Shown here one piece after another: positions 37,786 to 50,100 of a DNA stretch of 64,000 bases (position 1 is the first letter of the stretch; every line of letters starts with the position of its first letter). Source of the DNA: Marivibrio halodurans (GTDB lineage Bacteria > Pseudomonadota > Alphaproteobacteria > UBA8366 > Aestuariispiraceae). Below the pieces are notes generated by a model that did not search any database, was not told the origin of the DNA, and saw nothing but the letters and a program-made list of their open reading frames with translations. The stretch lies in assembly GCF_017963645.1 (NCBI RefSeq), contig NZ_JAGMWN010000001.1, forward strand, positions 1-64,000, written 5' to 3'. The position numbers and the translations under genes were made by a program.

Positions 37786-38179
37786 GCGCTACCCCCTCTG
37801 TCCGACGAGCGTTCAAGCCCCCTCGCGCCGACACTCCACCCCATGCTTGTAGCGGTGCATCGGGGGATGGCGCAAGAACGGCCGACGCCATCCCGCTCAT
37901 CCGCGCCCGTGCTTGTGACCGTGGTCACAGTGACACCGGCTCCATGTCGCTATAAACTCGCTACAACTTGGGGCGCATTTTATCGGTATTGTGTGCGTGG
38001 GCGAAAGCGTGAGGTATTATCCTGTCACGTAAGGGCCCGAGAAATCGGGGATCGATAAGGAATAATCGAGCATTTGGGGGCGTCGGCGCGGGCGCGCGAC
38101 GCCATGAGGGACGGTCCGCATACGCGGATTTCCTGACGTCCAGCGGTCGGGCCGGTCGGGTTCTAAGGGGTGAGTCTCA
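37786..38179. other. Divergent regulatory region between tolC and the giant adhesin gene
   Basis: A 394-bp non-coding stretch. It holds the CRP-like site and promoter (below) and then a leader of about 217 nt before the GTG start. A 71-codon open frame (37843-38058) has no homology or ribosome-binding site and is left out. Both divergent genes may be driven from here. Confidence 0.6.
37914..37963 (+). promoter_or_regulatory. CRP-type operator with class II promoter geometry
   Basis: TGTGACCGTGGTCACA (37914-37929) matches TGTGA-N6-TCACA exactly and has 7-bp perfect arms. TATAAA at 37951-37956 is a good -10. A start about 7 nt later (37963) places the centre of the palindrome (37921.5) at -41.5, the class II CRP position. 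GTGACA (37930-37935) is a poor -35, as expected for an activated promoter. It drives the giant gene. Confidence 0.6.
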
Positions 38180-41100
38180 GTGGCGGCGAGAGGCGAGGAT
38201 AGCCGGGGCGGCTTCGCGGGCGGATATGGCCTGGGCACCGCCGGTGGAGGGGAAATCGGCGGTGACGGTGGGCCAGTCAGCCATCTGATTCGCGTGCCTT
38301 CCTCCGAAGGGGACATGTCCGCTGGCGGCACGGTACCGCCGCTGTCGCTCGCCCGGGCCGTGGCGTTGTCGGACGACGGCGCGGCATTGCCGGCGGATTT
38401 TCTCGTCGATGCGCGCTATGCGCGCGAGGTGCATGATCTCGTGCTTTCCGACCCGGCGGGCGGGGCGCGTCTTCGGATCGTGGATTACTTCGACCGGCCG
38501 CTTCCGCCGCCGCTCGCCGACGCGGCGGGGCGGCAACTCTCCGCCCATGTCGTGGAGCGGCTGGCCGGGCCGCGCGCGCCGGGCCAGGTGGCCCAGAACC
38601 AACTGGACCAATCCGCGGATGACGGCGCGCTCGGCGCGCCGATCGGCAGCGTCACGGAGACGACGGGCACGGTCACGATCGCGCGGGCGGACGGCAGCAC
38701 CGTCCAGGCGGAAGCCGGCTTGCGCGTATATCAGGATGACCGGATCGAGACCCCGCCGGGCGGCGCCATCGGCCTCAGCTTCAACGACGGCAGCAGTTTC
38801 TCCCTCGGCGGCGACGCAAGGGTGGTGCTGGACGAGTTGATTTATCAGCCGGGCTCCGACAGCTCGATGGTGCTGAATCTGGTCAAGGGATCGTTCTCCT
38901 TCGTTTCGGGCCAGATCGCCAAGACCGGCGACGAGAACATGGCCGTCGTGACGCCGGTCGCGACCATCGGCGTGCGTGGCACGGCCGGTGCCGGCACCGT
39001 GAACGAAGTGGTGTTGCTGCCCGAGGACGGGCCGGACGGTCAGCCGATCCTGGGCGAGATATCGTTCCGCACCCAAGCGGGCGAAACGATCCTGAACCAG
39101 CCTAACCAGCGAACCTTCGCCAATAGCCCGTTCGACCCGCCCTCGCTGCCGGAGACCTTGTCGGACACGGATATCCAGACCCGTTTCGGCGAATCCCTCG
39201 GCTACCTGCCGGGCGATATCCCCGCCTCCCGCGGCGCGCGGGAACAGCGCAACAACGACGGGGCAAGCGGGGAGGGCGACGGGGCTTCCGGCGATGGGGG
39301 GGGCGACGACGACGGCGGCGACGCGCAGGATGGCGCCGATGACGGTGCCGAGGGCGGAGAGGACGGAGACGGCCAGGACGGTGATACCGAAGCCGCCGCG
39401 GAAGAAGGCGCGGACGGAGAAGAAGGGGAAGAGAACGCGGAGGACGAGGAGGACGCGGTCGACCCCGATGCCGATCCCGATGCCGATATCGAGGATGGGG
39501 ATCAGCAAGACGGCGCCGCCGACGACGATGCCGCCGCCGATGATGCGGATGACGCTGGAGATGACGGCCAGGACGGAACCGGCGGCGAGACCGACGAGGA
39601 TGGCGCGTTCCTGGAGGACCGGGACGATACCCAACTGGCGCAGTTCGAGGATGGCGAGGGTGCGGGCGAAGGGGACGACGACGAGGAGGCGGCCGAGTCC
39701 GATCCGGAGGGCGAGGGCGAGGACTCCGATTCCGCGGATCTCCTCGACGAGATCGATTTCGGCGAGGATACCGGGCCGGTCGAACAGCCGGGGCAACAGG
39801 CTGGCACCCAGACCACGCCGGGGCAGGAAACCGGCGCCACGAAGAAGCCGACCAGCGTCGCCGGCAAGCAGGGCGGTGATGTCGCGGGTGGCGATCAGGA
39901 AGTGGCCGGCGGTGGCATCGACACGACTGGCGGCTCCGGCCTGTCGAAGAGCAGTGGTGGCGGGTCGTCGAGCGTCGGTGGCGGATCGCAGTCGATCGGC
40001 GGCACGGGCCCGGGCACGACCGGCGGGACGCTATCGCAGACCGGCACGGGGCTCGATCAGGAGGAGGATGGCCTCCTCCTCGACGAGGATCGCACGGACG
40101 GGCCGTTAACGGACGGTACCGACGAGTCCGCCGGCGGCACCACGATCGTCGAGACGGCGATCACCTTCACGGGCGGTGGCGGCAGCGACCGCGTCACCGG
40201 CGGCTCCCTGCCGGATGTGATCGATGGCGGCGGCGGCAACGACGTGCTCCTGGGCGGCGGTGGTAACGACCGGCTGACCGGCGGCGCGGGCAATGATGTC
40301 GTGGCGGGCGGCAGCGGTTCCGACACGCTGGTCGGCGGGTCGGGCGAGGGCGACGATATCTATGTCGGCGGCGACATGGTGGAGGCGAACGGTATCGTTT
40401 CGGGCCTCGGCACGGACGACAGCGCCGAGGACGAAATCATCTTCACCAGCGCCACGCAGGGCATCACGGTTAATTTGGGGGACGGCTCGGCCGTCTTCTC
40501 GCTGCCCGGCGCGTCGACCAGCGCGCTCGCCGCGCAATTGGGCGGTGGGCTGACGGTCAACCAGTTCGGCGGCGCCTATGGCGCGCAGACCGGCACCGAC
40601 CTTATTTACGGGGTCGAGAATATCGAGAGCGGCGTCGGCAACGACCACCTGACCGGCGATTCCAAGGCCAACCGCATCATCGCCGGCGCCGGTAACGACA
40701 TCATCGCCGGCTGGGACGGCAAATCGGGCACCGGGCCGGGCGCCGACCGGATTCAGGCCGGGGCGGGCAACGATCAGGTTACCTATTTCGCGGGCTACGC
40801 GGGCAATTCGGCCGTGACGCTCGACGGCGGGACGGGCAATGATACGCTGAAGCTCGCCACGGCCATGAGCGTCGGTCTCAATACCCTCAACGCCGCCGCC
40901 GACGGCTTCGAGACCGTTTCCCTCGCGAGCGGCGGGGGAACCTTGTCGGTCGGCGCCGGCGATGTGGCGGCGTTCCTTGGCGCCGCCGGGACGCTGACCG
41001 TGACCGGTGGAACGGGGACGGTGTCCCTGACCGGCGCCTGGAGCGCGACCGGCACGGCGACGGATGCCGCGGGCCTTTCCTATCGCCTGTTCAGCGATGG

Positions 41101-44100
41101 CGGTTCCGTCATCCGGGTGCAGAGCGCGCTGTCCGTCCCGGGCCAGCCCCTCGTCGCGACGGGGGGCGCCACGGCCGAGAGCTTCACCGGCACGGCCCTC
41201 GCCGACAGGATCGACGGGCGCGGTGGGGATGATCTGATCGATGGCGGGCTCGGCGCCGATACGCTGGAAGGCGGCGCGGGCGACGATGTCGTCATCGGTG
41301 GCGGTGGCGCCGATACGCTGATCGCGGGCGAGGGCGCGGGCGACGATATCTATGTCGGCGGCGCGGCGAGCCGCAGCGGCATGACGATCACCGCCCTTGG
41401 CGCGGATACGGAAAGCGATACCGCCATCTATACCAGCGCGACGCAGGGCGTGACCGTCAATCTGGGCGACGGGGCGGCTGTCTTCGGGTTGAACGGCGCG
41501 GACAGCGCGCGGCTGCAGGCGCGCCTCGGCGGGTCGCTCAGCCTGTCCCAGGCGGGCGGCGCCTATGGCGCGCAAACGGGGACCGACGCGCTCTTCGGGG
41601 TGGAGAATATCCAGAGCGGCGTCGGCGCCGACGATCTGACCGGCAGTTCCGCCGCCAACCGGATCGTCTCGGGCGCGGGCAATGACAGGATCGCCGGCTG
41701 GGATGGCTATTCCGGCAACGGTCCCGGCAGCGATGTGATCGACGCGGGCGCGGGCGACGACCGGGTTACCTGGTTCAGCGGTTACGCCGGCGATTCCGCC
41801 GTCACGCTTACCGGCGGGCAGGGGACGGATACCCTGATGCTGGCCTCCTATACCGGGGCCAACCTGTCCGATATCGCCGCCCGGGCGAGCGGCTTCGAGG
41901 TGATCGGGCTTCAGGATAGCGATTCCTCCCTGACGGTCGATGCCGCGTCGCTTGCGAGCTTCGCCGGTACCGGCACCCTGACGGTGACCGGGGACGACGG
42001 CTACGTCCATTTCAACGGCTCGGGATGGAATGTCGTCGAGAGCGGCACGGACGCGGCCGGGACCGTCTATCAACTCATTCGCAACGGGAACGCGACGATC
42101 CGGCTGGAGGGTGGGGTCGATGCCTCGGGCATCAATCTTCCTCCGGTCGTTCTGGAAGGGCAGGGGCTGGCGCTGTCCTTCGATACGGCCGGGGAGGCGG
42201 CCACCGGGCAGTTCGGCGCGCTCGACCACACCACGGATTTCACGATCGAGCTTTCCTTCGCCTGGGACGGTACCCATACGGGCGAGGATCAACTCCTCTT
42301 CTATGTCGGCCTGCCCGGCCCGGTCCAACCGCAAATCCAGGGGGAGGGCGAATTTCCTCCGATGATGGCGAACGGTTTCGGCCTGAAGCTGATCGACGAT
42401 GGGGCCAACGGCTACAAGCTGGCCGGCGTGGTCAATGGCACGACCCACCTGGAAAGCGCCATCACCGTCACCGCCGATACGCTTCACCATGTGGCGTTGG
42501 TCAATGACGACGGCACTTTCCGGCTTGTCGTGGACGGCACGGATCAAAGCGTCACCAACCAGAATTCGTTCGTGAACACGCCGTCCACCTTCCTCTCGGT
42601 CGGCGGCATGCCAACGACGAGCGATCAGTCCTTCTTTGGGCAGATCGACGATGTGCGCGTCTGGTCGATGGCGCGCGGGACGGCGGATATCGCGGGGGAC
42701 CGCGCGACCCTTCTGACCGGCGAGGAAGGCGCGCTGGTTCATTATTTCCGCTTCGACGAGGACGGGTCGTTCCGCGACGTGGTGACCGGCGGACCCTTGT
42801 CGAGCCAGGGGGCGGACCATGTCGCCTCCGACGCGCCGCTCGCCACCATCAAGCTTTCGGAGGATCCGAGTGGCGGTGTCGCGCTGTCGCTGGCCGGGGT
42901 GGATGATCCGGACGGCTCCCCCTCCGACGAGTTGAGCGTGACCCTCAGTCTGCCCAACGGGTATTTCTTCATGGAGGATGCCGGAGAGTCGGGCGTCGGG
43001 TTCGAGTCCGTCACCGGCATCGAGACCGATACCCTGGTCCTGACGGGGACCCGCGCCGCGTTGAACCATACGCTTCGCAACGGCTTCGTGCATTTCTCCC
43101 CGGCCCCCGATTTCTCCGGCACCGCGACATTGACGGTCACGGCCGACGACAACGATCCAGGCGGCGCGGCGACGGATAGCGCGACCTTCACGCTCCGGAT
43201 CGAACCGGTTCTGGATGATATTCAATCAAGCCTGAAGCAGACCTATATGCGCGGTCCGGGGGAGGTCCTCGATCTCTCCGGCGTCTTCACGACGGCGGAT
43301 ACGGATGGCTCGGAAACCCTGTCCGTCACCATCACCGGCGTGCCGGAGGGGGGCAGCTTCAACGCGGGCACGGAGATATATCCCGGAACCATTGTCGTCT
43401 CCGGCGCGGATCTCGGCACGCTGGCCTTCACGGCGCCGGCGGATAGTCTCGATCCCGTGGCCTTGAGCTTCATCGTCAACGCCGCCGAGGGCGATGAGAC
43501 GGCGACCGCCTTCTATTCGACGACCCTTTCGTTGGAATTGACCGATACGACCTTCGATTACGGCGCGGAGGGCGAGGGCAACTTGTTGTTCCTGGCCGAT
43601 AGTTGGTCCGAAGGCACGGTGCCCGGGACCGGCAACGCCGTGACCATCGACACGGAAGGGTTCTTCACGCTGTCCACGGGCGAGTCGTTGGCGCTGGGCT
43701 CCCTCGACGTGCTCGGCGGCGCGGGCATCGAGGTCGCGGGCGGCTCGCTCTCGACCGCCTTCGGCATGACCTTCGGCGACACCTATGGCGGCCATGGCGA
43801 GCTGAATGTGACCGGCGGAACGCTCGACACCGGCAATGTGGGCGCCGATCTTTATGGGGAGTTCCTCTGGACCGGCGGCACGATTTCCGGCGGCACGATC
43901 TCGATCGTCAATGACGGGTACTATACGGGCGGCTACGCGACCCTTGACGGGACCATGACGTTGGACGGGGCCGCGCTCGTCCTCGATGGCGGCTCCGATC
44001 ACGAGATCGCGGAGGATACGCGCCTTCTGGGCGGCGGCACGCTGACCAATGGCGGTACGCTCGCGATCGCCCAGAACGTCACGATCGCGCCGACCCTCAT

Positions 44101-47100
44101 CCAACAGGAGGGCGCGGAGGCGACGTTCACGGCCGACGGCGCCCATGGCTATCTGGCGCTGACGGGCGGGGCGGAGAATGCCGGTACCTTCGTGATCGCG
44201 GGTGCTCAGGCGGGCACGCTTTCGCTCGGCGGGGGAGAGCGTTTCGTCAACGAGGCCGGCGGCGTCGTCCGGATCGCCGGAACCTATTCCAACGACCAGT
44301 TCAGTCTGCGCGGCCTCTTCGACAACCGGGGTACCGTCCTGATCGATAGCGATGCGATCTTCGAGACAGGCACCGGCATCACGCTCACCACCCTCGACAC
44401 CAGCGAGGGCGGCGTCACGGTTTCCAGCGGCAACGCCCTCGAATTCGGGGCCGGAACGACCCTGTCGCTTGGGTCGGACAGCATGCTGGACGGGGGCGGG
44501 ACCCTTCGCTGGACGGGTGGGCAGGCGGTGGTCCGGGTGGATAGCGATTATAGCTGGACCTCGACTTCGCTCGATATGGAAGTGGATGCGGCGGCCGTCA
44601 CCTTCACCGGAAGCGGAACCTTCAGGAACCAGGGCGATCTGACCCTCGGCGTCGCGGACGATGTGTTCGACGTGGCGTTCGTGAACGATGCCCAGGGGAC
44701 GCTTGAATTGCGCGCGCCCGGCAGTGTGACCGACGCCACGCTTTCCATCCGGGAAGGTCTGACGAACGCGGGCGCGCTGACGTTGGCGGGTGGATCGGCC
44801 GCCACCGGAAATCAGGCGCTGACCCTGTCGATCGCGGACGGTGCCGCGCTGGTCAATCAGGAGGGGGCCACCTTCACGATCGCGCATGGCGATCAGACCG
44901 GCGACACGGCGCGCATTCTGGGGGATGTCGTCAATCATGGCGTGATAGAGATCGCCGACGGGGTGCGCGTCACCGGCGACGTCACCAACAACGGTACGAT
45001 CGGGGTCGCGTCCGACGCCGAGTTGACGATCGACGGCGCGACGGGCGGCAATATCGCCGGGTCCGGCACGATCCTCGGCTCCGGAACCTTGAGCTTCGTC
45101 AACGGCGCCACCTTGTCCACCCTCGGGACTCTCGACTTGCTGACCGGCGGCCTGACGGTGCGCGGCATCGATGCGGCGCTAAGTGCCCTGTCGCTCGATA
45201 TCACGGATGTCGAGACGATCGAGACCCTGACGGTCGATACGCTCGACCTGACCGGAAGCGAGACCCTGACCCTCGATTTCGAGAATGCGAGCGAAGCCGC
45301 CGGCACCTACCGGATCGTCAATTACGACGGCCATGATTCCGAAACGGACGGGTCCTTCGAGACAGTGTCCACCAATCTCGACGACGCGCTCTACGATGTA
45401 TCGTTGGTTTATGGCGCCAACGGCATCGATGCCGTCGTCCGCGCCAAGCCCCGGATCTCCGGCGCCGGAAGTGTTCTCGGCGACGAGGATGCCGCGATCG
45501 CCATCACCGGGCTCTCCATCCTCGACGCGGATGCCGGCGGGACGGATGTCCTGACGCTCGATCTCCAGGTGTCGAACGGGACGCTGCATCTAAGCGATGG
45601 CGCGGAAAGCGGCGTCACCATCATGCAGAATGACGGTGCCCAGGTTCGCGTCACCGGGACGCTGGCCCAGATCAACGGGTTCCTTGGGGGCGCGGGCGCG
45701 GTCACCTATCGGGGGGACGTGAATTTCCACGGCACGGACAGCATCGATCTCTCCGTGACCGATGCCGATGGGTTGACGGGAAGCGGGTCGATCGGGGTCA
45801 CGGTCGCGTCGGTGGATGATGTGGGGCTGGTCGATCTCTCCTATCTCGCGTTCGACGGGGTGGATGATCATCTGGATGTCGGCGACGTGGATGCCGCCGA
45901 TATCACCGGCGCCCTGACGATCGAGGTGCGCGCCAATCTGACGACCGCCCCGGGCGCGGGCGATCTGGCCACCCTGGCGTCGAAATGGGGGGGCTATGGC
46001 GAGCATAGCTATTGGTTCGGCATCGATGGGGATACGGGCAAGCTGCGCCTCGTGCTCTCCGGCGATGGGGGCGAGGACGAGACCGTTTTCCTTTCCGACC
46101 ACGTGGTCGAGGCGGGCGTCTGGGCGCAATATAGCGTCGTCGTCGATCCCCAGGCGGAAAGCGTCACCTTCCATGTGAACGGCGGCCAAGTCGGCGCGGC
46201 GCAGCCCTGGACGGGCTCGATCCATTCCTGCGACGGCGATTTCGTCATCGGCGCCAATGACGACGGCGCCGGCGGCCGCCAGCATCATTTCGAAGGCGGT
46301 ATCGCCGAGGTACGCCTGTGGGCGGACGCGCACGACCCTGCGGGCGATCACGGTGGCCTCCTTCAAGGCGACGAAAGCGGGCTCGCCGGCTATTGGCGGC
46401 TGGACGCGGTCGATGACGGTCTCGTTCCCGACCGCACGGACAACGGCAATGACGCGGCCGCCGCGCACGGCCCGCCGGTGGAACGGACGGCGGCCAACGC
46501 GCTTCTCGACGGCGGGGATGATTGGATCGACATTCCCGTCGGGGCGGCGGCCGCGACCGGCACCGGCGATTTCACCTGGGAAGGCTGGGTTCGGACGAGC
46601 GGGCGGGAAGGCGCGATCCTCAGCATCGGCGACGCGCAGGGGGGAGCGGCCGGCACCCTCTATGTCGACGGCGACGGCATGCTTGCCTTCGCGCCGGGAT
46701 ATGACGCGCCCTCGACGGTGGGGGGCGACGCGGTCGATGACGGGGCTTGGCATCATGTGGCCGTACGCTATGAGGGAAGCTCCGGCGGAACCTTGCAGCT
46801 TTTCGTCGATGGCGCGGCTTCCGGCGATCCCGGGGAATATGGTCTCGACATCTCCGGCGACATGGCGGCGATCGGACGGTTGGTCGATGGCGGTATGTCG
46901 TTCGAGGGCGCGATCGCCGATTTCCGCGTCTGGAACGACGCGCGCACCGATGCCGAGATCGATTTCCACAAGGACGGGCGCCTGACGGGCGAGGAGGATG
47001 GCCTCGCCGGCTATTGGCCGCTGGACGAAGGCAATGGCGCGATCGCCGCCGATCGCTCCGGCGAGGGCAATCACGGTACGGCGCGCGGCGGCGTTGGCTG

Positions 47101-50100
47101 GGCCAATGGCGGAACGAGCCCGCCCGTGGTGCCGGGCGAGGCGTCCGTCGCGCTGGACGGAAACGGCGACCATATCGATCTGGGAAGCGACGCGGCGCTC
47201 TTCCCCGGCGGGACCAGCTTCACGCTGGAAAGCTGGGTGCGAATCGATGCCGGCGCCGTCGCGGGCGGCCATGCGCAAATCTTCTCGATCGGCACGATGA
47301 CGGCGGAGGGACGCATCGACCTGCGGGTCGTGCAAGGGACGGGCACCGTTACCTTCACGACCTATGGGTATTCGGCCAATGCCAATTCCGCCGTGTCGGT
47401 CGCCGACGGGCAATGGCACCATGTCGCCGCCGTCTATGATGCCACGACGCAGCAGGCCCGGATCTATATCGACGGCGAGGCCAGCGGCGCGCCGGTCGAT
47501 TGGTCGGCGCACCAGCCCAACATCACCGCCGGCACGGCGGTGATGGGCCGCAACACAGGCGGCGACAATCCGTTCGTGGGACAGTATTCGGAGGCGCGCA
47601 TCTGGAATGACGCGCGCACCGCGGGCGAGATCGCCGACAATTATCTCGACAGGCTTTCCGGGGCGGAGGACGGGCTCGTCGGCTATTGGCCCTTCAACGA
47701 GGAAGGGGGCAGCAGCGCGGCGAACTCGGTGCCCGGCGGCACGGACGCCACGTTGCAGGGCGATGCTTGGTTCCAGGGGCCGGATTCGGAAAGTCCCGTC
47801 GTGACCGGGAGCGGCGGCCCCTCGGTCGATCCGGCGGGAACCGTCGTGATCGACGAGGACCAGACCCTGCGCGGCCGGATGAGCGCCGGGGACGTCGAGG
47901 GAACGCCGACCTTCGCGCTGACCGGCGCCGATGGGGTCGATGGCGGGACCGCCACCAAGGCGCTGGATCACGGGACGGTCACCCTCGACATCGCGACGGG
48001 CGAGTGGACCTATAGCCCGAACGCGGATGCGACCGGCTCGGACAGCTTCACGGTGACGGTCGCGGGCGCCACCTCCGGCAGCGACAGCCAGACCTATGCC
48101 GTTACGCTCGATCCGGTGGCGGATGCGCCGCGCATCGCGGCGGTGGGGGGCAACGCGCTCGACATCGATGCGGGCGAGGCGATATCGGTGCCGCACGACG
48201 CGGCGCTCGATCCCGGGACCGGCAGCTTCACGGTCGAGGCCTGGGTTGATTTCGACGAGATATCCGGCACCTCGGATATCGATACCATCGTCGGGAAGAT
48301 ATCCGGCGCCGCCGGTTGGGTCATCCAGGCGGAGGGTGACGCGCTGGTCGTGCGAGTGAGCGCGGGGCCGACCGAGAATGCCGCGCAATCCTATGATATT
48401 TCGGGACTTTCCGGCTGGCACCACCTGGCCCTCGTGGTCGACCGCACGACGGGCACGGTGCGCGGTTATCTCGACGGCTCGAACGCGGGGTGGAGCGACG
48501 GCGGCGCCGGGGCGGTGGACAACGATATCTCCGGCTTCGGCGCGATCGGAAGTACCGCGCGCTTGGGTATCGGCGGGCGCTTCGACGAGCAGGGCACGAT
48601 CGAGAGCGAGAGCGCGTTGGAGGGCCAGATCGACGAGGTGCGCCTCTGGTCGACGGCGCGAAGCGAGAGCGATCTACAGGACTACAGCACGCTACGGCTC
48701 GGCGCCGGGGAGGACGGGCTGGTCGCGATCTACGGCTTCGAATGGCCGGACGCTCCGGGCTATGACCTCACGGGCAACGGCCATGACGGCGTATCCCATG
48801 GCGACCCGGACCCGGTTGAAAGCGGTGCGCCCGTCACGGGCTATACCCTGGCGGAGGATTCGGTCGACATTTCCCTGCATGGCCTGTCGATCGTCGATCC
48901 GGACGGCGATGGCGGCGAGCTTACCGTCGTCATCGCCGTGGAGCGTGGCCGCCTCGACCTCGATGCGGGCATCGCCTCGGGCATTCTCGCCGCGGAGGTT
49001 GTCGGCAACGGTACCGGCAAGCTGATCGTCACCGCCTCGGCGGAGGCGATCGCGCGGACCCTCGCGACCGGCGGCGGTCTGATCTACACCGCCGATCCGG
49101 GAGCGAGCGGCATCGACCGCCTTCAGGTCACGGTCAATGACGGAACCGCCATCACGCGGAAAAGCTTCGATATCGCGATCGCGGCGGAGGATGAGGGCGT
49201 CCGCGTCACGGGCGGCGCGCTGCAGTTCGACGGCATCGACGATGTCGCGGAGGCCGCGGAACTCGGCGACGTCTCGTCCTCCGGTGATGGCTTTACCATC
49301 GAGGGATGGGTCAATAGCGCGGCGTCGGGTGGGGGCAGTCTCTTCGCCCTGACCGGCGCGGACGGGACGCTCACGATCGGTCTGGACGAGGCCGGCTATC
49401 TCATGGCCATGCAGGATCTCGGCGACGGTGGAAACGTCGAAAGTCAGGTGAACGTCGCCGATGGTCTTTGGCACCATGTCGCCGTCAGCTTCGAGGGGGG
49501 ATCGGTTCGCTTCCATGTCGATGGCCGCCTCATGAGCACGGTCGACGACTTCATGCCGTCGGTCGGCGAGGGGGCGCGCCTGATCCTCGGCGAGAACGGC
49601 TTCGGCGGCGGGTCCTTCGAGGGCATGATGGACGAGGTGCGTCTGTGGGACGGCGCGCGCACCGATGCGCAGATCGGGGCGTCGCATGACCGGCAACTCG
49701 TCGGGGACGAGGCCGGGCTGCGGGCCTATTATCGCTTCGACGAGCAATTGCTGGACGAGGTATCGGATTCCAGCGGCAATGGGCACGACCTGCGGCTGGG
49801 CGGCATCGGGGGCAGCGACGAGGCCGCGCCGGACCTGATCAACGATTTGGGCGGCGCGCTTTCCTTCGACGGCACGGGGAGCGTCACCGTCGCGGAGGAT
49901 CCGGCGCTCGACGTCGCGAGTTTCACGATCGAGACTTGGTTCCGATCCACCACGGACGACCGCGCGGGTTCCGCGCGCATGGTGCTGAAGCCCGATATCT
50001 CGAACGAGGTGCCGCAATATTCCCTCGTGCTTGACAATGGCGTGCCGCGCTTCGTCGTGCATGGCGGTACCGACGGGGTGGAGCAGCGTGTCCTCTCGCA

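Noticed and set aside
38500-38525. Possible LapG-type cleavage site (DAAG) in the N terminus of the giant protein
   Set aside because: The motif is not TAAG/PAAG, lies before the FecR-like domain rather than after it, and no LapG or LapD gene is in the window.
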